DNA of 64,000 nt from positions 248,001 through 312,000 of the forward strand of contig CANTFL010001462.1 of NCBI GenBank assembly GCA_947650285.1, read 5' to 3'. Positions within the stretch are counted from its first letter, which is position 1; each line of letters starts with the position of its first letter. The DNA comes from Hyaloperonospora brassicae. Taxonomy: Eukaryota; Oomycota; Peronosporomycetes; Peronosporales; Peronosporaceae. The translations under genes and the position numbers were made by a program. Below the pieces are notes generated by a model. It searched no databases and had not been told where the DNA came from. It saw only the letters and a list, made by a program, of their open reading frames with translations. Shown here one piece after another: positions 11,995 through 22,500 of the stretch.

Positions 11995-13102
11995 ATGAAC
12001 ATGTTGGATAATGAAGAGACCTTTCACGCCACGCGTGAAGAGTTTACACATTTGAGTGACATCGAATGGGGTGCGGTAGAACGAATGAGTTCTACCGTAG
12101 GCGAGTTCGCCATTAGCGCCATGTTGGAGTCTCTAGACAGAGACCAACAACATGCCGCTATAGCCAGGTTCATTCAAAATTAACTTATCGCCGAAAGGGA
12201 GAAAGTAGCCTTGCTTCACCAGCACGGCTCTCAACAAGCCGAGCAGTTGATAGAACTCGGTGCTCAACAGACAGAGATGTTGAGACAGCAGCGATTCCAT
12301 GCTGCTGTGGGCGGGACGGCACATGCGCGTCATCCCGAGGTCATGAAGGTCGACATCTCCAAGTAAAGTGGAGTCCCGGAGGACTCCCTGTTACTATGGT
12401 TTGTCGAGCTCGACAGAGCCTTAAAGGCACGTTGTATCGAAGTAGAGCAAATGAAACTCACATTTGATCAGACCCACTTTGCAGGGCGTGCCAAAAAGTT
12501 GATCCCTGGGACTCGAGAGTAGCGATCCAAATGTGTTTAGGTCGCTAGATGACTTCAAGTCCCGGCTCAGACAAACGTTAGAGCCGCCAAGAGCTGAGTT
12601 CAGGGCTCGTTCTGAGCTCCTGAAACTCAAGCAGGGTAAGCGTGATGTGCACGCTTACGCTCAACATATACGACTCCTCGCGAGTAGTATAACAGCTAAC
12701 CCAGTCCATGAACACACGTTGATCACGGTGTTCATGCAAGGGCTTGCAGAAGGGCCCGTCAGGAGCCACCTGTTCCGCCTTGAGCTAAATACGCTTGAAG
12801 AAGCGATATCAGCCGCGGAACAGGAAGACTTTAGCATGAGACAGGCTCTTGCAAGCTCAAACTCTTACCGTCCACCGAGAAAACAAGAGATCGGACGTCC
12901 AGAACCAATGTACCTCTGCTATGTTGAGAGCGAGAGACCTCGATCTTCAAACAACAAGCGATTGCTGAAGTGCAATCGCTTTCAGAAGTTAGGGCACTTC
13001 GCACATGAGTGTAGTGCCCCACGCCCAGTACCAAGCAGTACTGAGCGAATTGGACGACCATTTGACAGAAAGGGCAATGCGCGTGGGTCCAGCGCTGTTT
13101 AG
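11995..13102 (+). pseudogene. Family B gag
   Basis: The start is the ATG at 11995 (MNMLDNEETF). The frame stops with TAA at 12181 after FIQN, then continues in the same frame through a Q-rich stretch (QQAEQLIELGAQQTEMLRQQ), meets another stop near 12366 and shifts frame. From 12533 it resumes as a retrotransposon-gag capsid domain (DDFKSRLRQTFEPP-like, here TLEPPRAEFRARSELLKLKQG). A zinc-knuckle-like motif CNRFQKLGHFAHEC lies near 12970-13015; its second Cys is Phe. Gag would form the particle and bind RNA. The minus copy shares the TAA after FIQN and the Phe. Confidence 0.85.
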
Positions 13103-13200
13103 AAGCCGCAACAGCGAGACGCACCATCAAAAAATGGTCGGGGTCAGTAGGGGCGGAGCGCCCTACTGATCCAGCAACCTCAAGAGAATTTGCAAATCTC

Positions 13201-15117
13201 TTGACGAAAGTTGCTCCAGACACACAATCATTGTGTGTATCTGCACCTGGTGATGACGTTTCGCTCATCACCTTGAAGTTGGAAGCGACAAATGATTTGT
13301 CGCTTCGTGCCCTAGTAGACTGTGGGGCGTCGAACAACTTTGTTCGTCGCCAGTCACTAGAGGGTCGTAGGCTCAAGTTCGTTGAGCGCGACATTCCCCT
13401 CACAAGGATGACGGTGCGCCTTGCAACAGGCGCATCGATAACCGTTGAGAAACGTGTAGTAGGAATCCAGTACACGTTAGAGGGCGAACTGTACGATGAT
13501 GACTTCATCGTACTTGATCTGGATGACAAATGTGATGTCATCCTGGGATTACGTTGGCTCAGAAGGTACGAGCCAATAGCGAGCTGGCATCATCGATCCG
13601 TGAAGATGCCTGCCGCTTGTTCATCAGAGGGCCATCTGATGAGCATCTTGGAGCGTCCACAAGCGTGTGGATGTACTGCGAGTGAGTGCGATGGCCTCAC
13701 TTGCGGTTCGGTCGTTAGCACGACTGCACAAGATCACAGTGTAGTTAATCACTACACTGTGGAGCAAGCTCCCGGCGGCTGTACAGAAGTACAGGCTGCG
13801 CCGAAGGTCCACCACTCGAATAAGTCGAGTGGACCGGGACATGGATGCATGCCTAGCGGGCAGAATCTTCGACAAAAGAAACCTGTTGCCCCCAAAGGGC
13901 AACATGGAAATCCTAGGTCGACTGGAGAGTCGACCGTAGAGGATCGGTGCCTGACTGTGGTTGCACAGCCACAGTCAGAAGACGTCGAGGGAATAAGTCC
14001 CCACGTACTTGAGGAAGGAATTCCTCAAGAGTTACTTGCTGAAAGATTAGGCCTTCAGCAACCTGTGGAAAGAAGTTCCCAGGAAGTAACCGAGACGTTG
14101 AACGTCTTGGTTAATGACGGATCAAGCGTAGGCGCTTATACGCTTGATCTGATTGTGCCTCCGAAGTTAACTACGGAGATAACTCAGTTGCCAACGCTAG
14201 AACCGAAACGGTTCTTGTGTGATCTGCGCAGTGTAAAAGTCAAGCAGATCTGTGCAATCGTCACAGAGGATGAGTACGTTACCGATATTCGATCGGCAAC
14301 GGTGTTTACTGAATCCGAAAGGGTTCTTAGCAGTTCATTGATGGACGAAAGCGTCATCAATCAGAAGACTCGGATTGAGAAATATGAATCTCAATCCTGG
14401 GAGTCACTTCAGGCAAATCCTTTGTATAAGGATTTGATCGAATTCAAGGATGTGTTCCCTGAATCCGTGCCATGCGAGTTGCCTAAGGACAAAGGCACTC
14501 GACACGAGATTGAGCCCAAACCGGGCTCGAAGTACTGTGTCATGAGGCAGTGGCCACTACCTCGTGAACAAGTACGAACGATCGACAAGTTCTTTGCCGA
14601 TCGCTTAGCAGCGGGCCGTGTGAGAGAATCGACATCCCCTCAAAGCTCTCCGACCTTCTGTGTGCGAAAGGCCACAGGAGGACGGCGGATGGTGCAAGCA
14701 TTCAACAAATTGAATGCTGTAACGGTACCGGCTCAGACGCCGATACCGAGGAAGGACGTCATCATAGATGGTATGTCAAAGAGTACCATCTTTTTGTCCA
14801 TGGATCTGATAGATGGGTTCTATCAGATCCGCATGCGTGAACGGGACATCCCGTACACAGCAGTGAGCACACCCATCTGTATGCTGTGGGAGTGGCTAGT
14901 GATGCCACTGGGGCTGAGTAACGCCCCTGCAACGTTCAACAGATGTGTAAATAATCTGTTGAGACCGGTGCGTGATTTCGCACCAAGTTACTTCGACGAT
15001 GTGTTCGTCCATAGTTGGGCTATGGACGGAAAGAAGGACGCTGAGGTTCATGGAAATCAGGTTCGTCAGGTTCTTCAACTTATGCGCAAGCATAAGTTGT
15101 ATGCCAATATCAAATAG
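13201..15117 (+). pseudogene. Family B pol: protease and reverse transcriptase
   Basis: An open frame of 638 codons; the true start is unclear because the frame opens at a TTG and the product is probably cleaved from a polyprotein. Residues 40-44 are DCGAS, the protease active site in a form common in gypsy elements, and DVILGLRWL is the matching ILG segment. A long Thr/Ser-rich spacer follows. The RT domain spans about residues 450-638, with MVQAFNKLN, SMDLIDGFYQIRM, MPLGLSNAPATFN and the catalytic SYFDDVF (YFDD at 597-600). TAG at 15115 plus a 2-bp insertion ends the frame where the minus copy reads on (NLKKCIFAANE). RT and protease catalytic residues are intact. Confidence 0.88.
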
Positions 15118-15906
15118 TGTGTATATTCGCGGCTAGCGAAATACCAATTCTTGGGTGCATCTTGGGAAAACACGGCGTACGCCCTGATCCCGAAAAGATC
15201 AAGGCGATCACCGACTGGCCAGTGCCAGTCGATGTCAAGGGACTAAGAAAGTTCCTTGGTATAGCGGCGTACTTGCACAAGTACTCGCGCAACTACGCCG
15301 AGATGACTGTTCATCTTTCTTGCTTGCTCAAGAAAAATGTCAAGTGGTCATGAAACGCTGAGTTCCAGCGTTCCTTTGAGGGTATCAATCAAAGCTTGAT
15401 GAAGTCGCCGATCTTGGCGATTGCAGATCAGGACAGACCATTTCATGCGGTCTGTGACGCCAGCGATTTTGCAACCGGCTGTGTGTTAATGCAGTTCGAC
15501 GCAGATGGCGCAGAGCACGTCATCTGTTATCAGTCGCGTCAGCTGCAAGCAGCTAAGCGCAATTACCCAGTGCATGACAAGAAACTCCTTAACATGAAAT
15601 ATGCACTGGCTAAGTTTTGGGTCTATCTCCTCTGAGATAGAGTTTCTTGTCCATACGGACCATGCGTCACTACGAACGGCCGTAAACAGCCCACACCTCT
15701 CGCAAAGGATGGCGACGTGGGTGTCCTTCTTCGCGGAGTATGGCTTCTCCGTAAGGTACAAGCCAGGACGAGTCAATGTCGTCGCTGATGCGCTTTCGCG
15801 CCGGCCCAATTTCGAGCTGGACGCACAAATCAACAGTGAGGATAAGCCCACTGTTGCGATACTGATAGCCAGTGTCCCGTCGTCAAGTTTACTTGATGAC
15901 GTATAA
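15117..15906 (+). pseudogene. Family B RT connection and RNase H (frameshifted)
   Basis: This continues pol in broken frames: GVRPDPEKIKAITDWPVP (RT thumb/connection) at 15117-15353, RNase H at 15396-15635 (FHAVCDASDFATGCVLMQFD, with the first catalytic Asp) and at 15601-15906 (VHTDHASLRTAVNS, then VVADALSRRP). Interruptions are TGA in place of Trp near 15351, a 2-bp deletion near 15630 and TAA near 15904. The minus copy reads through the last two positions. Confidence 0.85.
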
Positions 15907-17459
15907 AAGGCATACGCGAGAGATAAGGATCTTCTGCGATTGATAGATCATCTGGTGAATCCATCCAGTAAATCCATAAGGGATTTACCAGCTTTGTACC
16001 GATCCTCATCGGATCGGTACACAACGCGTAACGGGTTGCTGTATTATTCAGCTGTTGCCGTCGACACGCCTCGTGTCGTCGTCCCCTCTCATCATGATTT
16101 GCGTTTACGCATCATGTATGAGTGTCACGATGCCCCAACAGGTAGCCATCGTGGGAGAGAGAGACTTACCTCACGGTAAGTCGTGACTTTTACTGGCCCC
16201 GCCAGTATCAGTTTGTACGCAAGTACATACGTGCTTGCGAGGTCTGTCAACGGGTGAAGCCTAGTCCTTCATCCCGTGCGCCATTGCAGCCTCTGCCTGT
16301 TCCGACAGAGTGCTGGCAGTCCTTTTCAATGGACTTCGTCTTTGGTTTTCCTGAAGACGCTCACAAGAATAATGGTATTCTTGTGTTTGTTGACCGATTC
16401 AGCAAGATGGTGCATCTTGCTGCCGTCCCTGAGTCGATCAAGGCTCAAGGTTTTGCTCGTGTCTTTCTCGACACGGTCTTTAGACTCCACGGGTTACCCC
16501 GTGAACTCGTATCCGACCGTGACCCTCGGTTCACGGCGGCATTTTGGCAAACCGTGTTTCGCACATTGGGAACACGATTGAAGATGTCTACTTCTGACCA
16601 TCCCAAAACAGATGGTCAGACGGAACGTGTGAACCGTGTCCTCGAAGAGATCCTTCGAGGATATGTCCACTCGTTCCCGAGTTGGAGCGAATTCCTACCC
16701 ATGGTGGAATTCGCCATCAACAATTCGGTGCATGCTTCAACACAGCACACACCGTTTTACGTGAATGGACTACGCCATCCACGTGTGCCCACCCTTCTAG
16801 AGTGTGACTCTTGGATAAGGGGTGGAAGGACTCGCTCGAGCAAAAACCGTTTTGGCTCTTGCTCATCACGTGTCGACACTAACGTCGTCACGTATGATGC
16901 CGATGTCGATCAAGTCGACATCGATGAAGAAGATCACCTCAGTAGTAGCGGCGACGCTATTACTGACTCGGATGATGATGACGATGCTGGTATATTCATC
17001 ATCGTCAACGATTATGCCAGCGAGGAAGAAGACAACCTCGCTGAATAAGAAGAGAACAATCTCTTAGCAGTGCGCACGAAGCGCACTGAAAGACAAAACA
17101 AAGAGTCAGCAGAGAACTTCCTGCTGACTCGAGAAGCGGTAGTCCGTTTCGTTCAGGACGCCATCGCAAATGCGGTGGACCGTCAGAAACGGAACGCAGA
17201 CAAGAATGGAAGAGCAAATGTTCTTTCATTTAAAGTTAACGACCTAGTACTACTGTCTACGGTAAACTTACCTGGACATGCAGTCACTAGTGTCGGCAGT
17301 AGTAAACTACAGCCGAAATACATTGGGCCATTTCGTGTATTGCACCGCAAAGGCAATGCATACACGATCGAATTGCCACGTAAGATGCGCACGCATCCTA
17401 CGTTTTACGTGGGGAGGCTCAGGCCGTACTGTCAGTACGAGCCTTCTTCTTCCGATTAA
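15907..17459 (+). pseudogene. Family B integrase
   Basis: The zinc-binding N-terminus is at 15940-16179 (HHDLRLRIMYECHDAPTGSH), followed by CEVCQRVKP after a frameshift. The core starts at 16254 and has a clear DD35E triad: D in SMDFVF, D in SDRDPRF, and E in GQTERVN exactly 36 positions on. After the core comes an acidic insert (DVDQVDIDEEDHLSS, TDSDDDDDAG) that ends in TAA near 17046. The C-terminal part resumes at 17070-17459 with KYIGPFRVLHRKGNAYTIEL, typical of gypsy integrase tails. The minus copy has the same acidic insert and the same TAA. Confidence 0.85.
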
Positions 17460-17534
17460 GATAGCCTCCACGTTCAAGAACATCCATCAAGTTCTTGCGT
17501 TTGCGCTCCAGACGATCCGTCTGGTCGCGCAGAT

Positions 17535-18002
17535 ATGATACATCGGAACTTAACCGAGTTATCTACCCGCGAGCTGTCGCCAGCTCGCCGAATAGGGAGC
17601 GGACATCCCGCTCGACCTGAAGCTGCGCAGTGGCATAATCGGCGCGATCCCTCGCCCGATCAGCCTCGGGATCCTTGCGGTTCTTCCGCACGGTATCAGT
17701 CAAAGCGTAGCGCCGGTCGCGCTCGTGCTTCAAGTCATCGCGCAATTCATCGATTGCGCGATCCATCTCGTAAGGATCGAGATGGTGGGCCTGGGGCTCT
17801 GGAGGAGGTCTTTCCTCCTCCACCACATCCTTTGGTGGATGCTCACGGTGATCAACGCTTTCTAGTGGAGCGTATCTTGAATCGCCGTGACGATTCAGTA
17901 TCAAGGAAGAGCTACCTCGTCCAGTGGCGGGGGTATCCATCTTCTTGGAACAGCTGGGAGCCCCGCTCTCAGCTGGTGATGAGTGTTCCTGGTCTCGTTT
18001 GA
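17535..18002 (+). CDS. Family B integrase tail with chromodomain
   Basis: An open frame of 155 codons whose first half is R/P-rich and whose end is a chromodomain: RFLVERILNRRDD, then SYLVQWRGYPSSWNSWEPRSQL. Chromodomains at this position steer integration towards particular chromatin. It lies directly after integrase and before the antisense ORF. The block 17405-18015 hardly aligns in DNA with the minus copy, whereas both sides align closely. In life it was probably part of the pol polyprotein and not a separate gene. Confidence 0.75.
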   Translation: MIHRNLTELSTRELSPARRIGSGHPARPEAAQWHNRRDPSPDQPRDPCGSSARYQSKRSAGRARASSHRAIHRLRDPSRKDRDGGPGALEEVFPPPPHPLVDAHGDQRFLVERILNRRDDSVSRKSYLVQWRGYPSSWNSWEPRSQLVMSVPGLV

Positions 18003-18024
18003 CAGTATGACGAGACTCATTCGT

Positions 18025-19020
18025 TTAGTTTTGGGGCCCATCGGTAAACACGCGCTTTTGGCGCTTGTAGACGGATTGCAAGTTCGCAATCGCGTCCCGC
18101 ATCTCAGCCGAGATGTGTGCCCTTCCCCAGGGCGAACTTAGGGAATGCACGTCCCTATGTGCACGTTGCGAGTTGTCAACACAACTCGCACAAGGGTCTC
18201 CCCATGTGAGGCAAGGAATGTCTGCCTTACTCGACAAACAATGCAAGTGGTACCTTGCACCGGTTGGTGTTTGCTTTTCAAACTTGAGGCGTACCGCTTC
18301 AAGTTTCTTGAGCCACCCTTCTCGTCCAAAATTCTTTACGTTTTGGACAAACGCGTTCCACGCAGCCAAAAGCGAGGCTTCGTGACGCTTTTGGTTGCCA
18401 TTGTATCATCGATGTCTAAGGAAGACATCGAGATAAAATTCTTCCTCAGCGCGAAAGTTGCTCGCGCTGGAATCCAATCCTTGAAGCTCAGTCGCATCGA
18501 ATAAGGGTATTCGATGGTGTTAGCTTTTCTCGTGATACAATCCATTGATGAGCCGTTCAGGTAAACGCCACGGCTTCAGCTCATCACGCTTCACAGTGGT
18601 ACCCTTGTCGGTACCACGGTTGTCAGTATGACGATGGCTTGCACCATCGTCAAGTCGCTCGTGCGAAGGATCACGAGTTGATCGCGGTAATGAGCAAACA
18701 TACTCATCACCAGATTCGTCATCATTGCCGAACAGACTGTGACACATGTCACGAGTCCGTTCGTTCGGCAGTGTCGTGGATGAATAAGGCACCGCAGGTG
18801 AACGCGATGCCTCCAAAGACTTTTCTGAGTCAGACTCGTCTGACTCGCCAGAATGGATGACCTCTATGTCAGGGTCATCATTCGCACGCGGTGTGATACC
18901 GAGTGCAACTGCATCACCTGTTGCTGCAGGCGGAGAAGGAGCAGCAGACGACGAATCGTCTGTAGCAGAGGCTGGCATAGCAGCGAGATGTGCGTTTCTT
19001 GAGTCACCCCGCATAGACAT
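18025..19020 (-). pseudogene. Antisense accessory ORF of family B
   Basis: This runs opposite to gag-pol, between chromodomain and 3' LTR. It starts at the ATG at 19020 (MSMRGDSRNAHLAAMPAS), followed by an acidic Ser/Asp-rich region (DDPDIEVIHSGESDESDSEK) and a conserved KPWRLPERLINGLYHE. It stops near 18520, then resumes from about 18369 to 18025 with NAFVQNVKNFGREGWLKKLE and a Cys/His cluster (HLHCLSS, PCLTWGDPCASCVDNSQRAH). The minus copy keeps nearly the same protein, longer before breaking. I know no family for it. Antisense extra ORFs at this site are known in some plant gypsy elements, so the arrangement has precedent, but the function is unknown. Confidence 0.7.
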
Positions 19021-19115
19021 GTTAACTATGCGAGGTCAGATTGAAAGTGAATGGAACTGAACCAACAATTGCTCCCTGTCCCAATGGCGACCAACGGGTG
19101 GCCGCCATAATTTTC

Positions 19116-19136
19116 GATAGTCACACGGTGACTATC
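19116..19136. promoter_or_regulatory. Hairpin just upstream of the polypurine tract
   Basis: GATAGTCAC-acg-GTGACTATC is a perfect 9-bp stem with a 3-base loop, ending 4 bases before the polypurine tract. The minus copy keeps it at 36623-36643. Confidence 0.6.
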
Positions 19137-19140
19137 AGTT

Positions 19141-19153
19141 AAGGGGGGGGTGA
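19141..19153 (+). promoter_or_regulatory. Polypurine tract of family B plus copy
   Basis: AAGGGGGGGGTGA directly precedes the 3' LTR; this is the expected primer site for plus-strand DNA synthesis. Confidence 0.85.
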
Positions 19154-19544
19154 TGTAACGTGGTAGCCCGTTACATGAAAATTGTCATTTGAGAGATTTT
19201 GACAATAAAGAATATGAGGTTGAATATTCTTTGAACAATATACCGATAGTGGTGATATTGATGGGTCGACCAAAGAGTCTGCTCATTGGTTGATATCATG
19301 ATGATATCAACCCACCAATCTCCGCAAGACGCGCGCAATGAGTGGTGACGAGACGTTACCATACACTCAGTACAGTTAGTAAAATTAAGATAAGTCAAAC
19401 CGAGAGACAGTGGTTAAAGACGTAATTATATTAATATAACAGTTTTACATTTCTCTTATCTACGCTTCCTCGTTTGCCACGTATACGTCTGTCGGGGCAC
19501 CAAAACCCTTGCGTTAAGTTCACGCAAGGGTGTGCTCCGCTACA
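19154..19544 (+). repeat. 3' LTR of family B plus copy
   Basis: This 391-bp LTR begins TGTAACGTGGTAGCCCG and ends CTCCGCTACA. By eye it is roughly 85% identical to its own 5' LTR, which is less than the similarity between the two copies' internal regions. It is followed directly by GAAGC. Confidence 0.9.
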
Positions 19545-22500
19545 GAAGCAGTCAGTGATTTCACCGATGCCATCAGCATCTCGTGACCCATTCGAGATGC
19601 AGATCGCACCGTCAAAATTACTCACTGTTTTTTGCATCAAATCCACCATCGACACTGAAGCTGTGGCAGGATGGTAGGAAGCGTTTGAAGATGAAGGGTT
19701 GGATCGGACAGTAGGAGCATCCGGATAATCGGGATTGAAGCGTATCTTGGCGGAGTCGAGGGCTTACGGCATACGTGTCACACAAGTTGACGATCGGGAG
19801 CCGGAGAGATCTACGGGTGTTATGCCCTTGAATACAACATTCCGTCACATTCCGAGGTTGGCGAGCCAAAGCATGATTTTTTTCCTCAACTTAGAATATG
19901 TGTATTTCTTGGGATAGCGAAACGGTATAGGCCCAGTGTTCTTGACATAAATCGTGAAGTTCGTCTTGGGGTCAGATGGGATAGTATTAGTGTATTTATA
20001 AGTGACAGATGGAGAGGCGGGATCGCGGGGAGCTCAGGCCTATGTTCCAAGGGACCCGGAGCGAATTCTACCTGTACCATTGAAAATTTGGTGGTAACCG
20101 ATTCTGAAGCCGCAAGAGAGGTTGAAGACTGACTGTTTCACCAGTGACGCCGTGCTATTCCGTAAAATATTTTGATTTTGGATGGATTAATCATGCTCAA
20201 AAGCCAATCGGTGGTCACATCACAATCGGAGAATCGTTTCTTGTATACGATCACACTCTGCGCTTAGCCGCGAGATCATCCGTATCTCTGCTGTGATAGA
20301 CTTGGAAGGCATCAATACTATTAAGTGCACGTCGGAGTTTGTCAATAAGACTTGAATGAAATATTGATTTTAAAGCGGATCTATTTATCTTGGCCTTGCA
20401 GAGAAGATCATCTTTTGTATCGCACTCGGCCACAGGCGGTCATCCGCCTCATCCGTCAGCTTCCGTACACTCACTATTTCGCGATCGAATTCTCTTTAAG
20501 CAACATGGCGCACTCAGGTTGCCTTGAGGAGTTCAGATCGTAAGAAGTGCACGATTTCTGAAGTCTGGTCGAGGCAAGTTGTCAACTCTTCCTGAAAGTG
20601 GTCGGATCGCTGGTCTTCCTCCTGGTGCTGCATGCGCAGTTGATTGTATCTGCCTCGAACAAAGCTAAGTTGAAAGTATGTAAATGTTGAGATGTTGAAA
20701 TGGAGCTCGTGGCGTTCTTCCTCAAGTTGATGGATTCGGGATATATTGGTGAATCGCAAATCCCTTGCTGCGGTAGCGATTCAGATTTTTCTTCTTACAA
20801 ATTCAGCAGCTGTTATGTAGAAACGGTCGCGTCTATAAACGTCACGCAATCTATAGACAATGGGACCTCCACGCGAGTACTGGAAGTAGCATCGGTTCAC
20901 TCAGACCAGAAAGTAGTCATTGGCCGTATCGACATTCGTAATTGGGACCGTGTACGAAGACGATAGAAGATTCACGGTTGTATCTTCATCTGCAGACAGA
21001 CGCCTCTGGAGTGGTCGGAGGTGAAGGTACCTGCCATTCTTATCCTTCAGAAGTCAAGGGCGACAACATGAAATAATTTATCGTGGAGATCAGGCGAATG
21101 TTGGTGGAGAATTTATCTTGATGATGTACAGCCAGATATCGACATTGCTTGTCGGCTACCAATACAGGGGACGTTTGTAGCAGGTGAATGCAAGTAATTC
21201 TTGCAGTTGCATATGATGATGAATGGTGTGTAACGTGCGTTACATGAAGTCCAAAAGAACTCTTATTGGTGGGAACGGGATGAGACAGGTGCTTCATTAT
21301 CGTGGGTTCAGATATGAGTGCATTGATGATGCATAACGATCCGAGTACAAAACGAGCTGCGACATTCCAATGGAGAATCGATGAACACGTAACTATCTAT
21401 AGTCGTGATCGCGGATTCCGCCACGGATTGCGATACTTGAGAGCGAGAGACGCGGAAATACGGATGGAAGGTTTTGTGATTAAGTAATCCGTCATATGTT
21501 CAAGATCAGCTACAAATATGTGGAATATGGCAGAAATGACTGGGGGAACGGATGTTAATGAAAGTGGAAGAGCGGCTATCGCATGATCCGCGTAGAATCG
21601 CTGCCAATTGCAAAGAAGGATTGCACGACTTTTATGTGGTCTACATACAGAGCTCATCCCACGTAACGGTATGCTCCGCTTTGTTCACGTGGATCACACC
21701 CCGCTATCGCGATTTGCGATAGAGCTATTTATGTACTTGGATCTGGAATGCATTGTACAAGGGGATGATCTCGTAAAGAGGAGACATGTGGGATCTGATC
21801 CCGAGATAAAGATATGCATAGTCGTAGTTTCGGTATTTGGTTGGATACAACTAATTAGATTCGAATTACTTCAAAGTTCACACGCGTCGTTCTTATTCCG
21901 AGAGATGGATTTTTAGACTATGACGTCAGAGAACAGCGATTACGCTAATAGAGAATAGCATTCTTTAACTTTTTGCCCGAAAGTGCAAGGACATTCACCC
22001 CCGCCTCGACTGCTATGAAACGCAGGGAACCGCTAAGGCTTCGATACAAGATTGCGAGACGTCTCAAGCGGTTTAAGTAGAGAATATCCGGACAAGACGA
22101 TCTCAAGGGAGATCGGAGTATCTTTTAGAGTACCCCCAAGAACAACCACGATCGGGTAAGTATTTCTGGTATTGACCTGCATTACACAGTTGCAGACACG
22201 GCAACAGAGACATCGACTCAAGCTTACCCCTAATAGTGTAACCCGCCTCTCTCGCAGGTACTTATGGTGAGCGAAGTTATGCATCTCAAGGTAAACAGGT
22301 AAACTCACTTTGATAATCGGTCGTCAAGGGTTCGCTGGCGAGTCAGGATCACATCTTTATTTTTGTAAATTTCTGTCTACAAATAATTGGTAGAATTTAC
22401 ATCGCAAAATTTTTTGGTGTTGATGATAAAAGTTCATTCTGGTACACAACTAAGTTGGCAATTTTGCATTCTAAACTTACAGATCATGCGCTGATGAAAA

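Larger units (their letters stand above)
11537..19544 (+). mobile_element. Complete Ty3/gypsy chromovirus, family B, plus copy
   Basis: This is an 8.0-kb LTR retrotransposon with two LTRs, a putative primer site, gag, protease-RT-RNase H-integrase, chromodomain, antisense accessory ORF, polypurine tract and the GAAGC target duplication. Its order (RT-RNase H-integrase-chromodomain) puts it in Ty3/gypsy, chromovirus-like. Nonsense and frameshift mutations in gag, after RT, in RNase H and in integrase make this copy non-autonomous. It is about 95% identical by eye to the minus copy at 36214-44145 over most of its length. Confidence 0.92.

Noticed and set aside
13282..18190. CRISPR-like or tandem-repeat array
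   Set aside because: The palindromes differ from each other in sequence and spacing; they are independent inverted repeats, not copies of one unit.
21225..21260. Another solo LTR
   Set aside because: Only about 20 bases resemble a family B LTR end; the rest of the LTR is not present.
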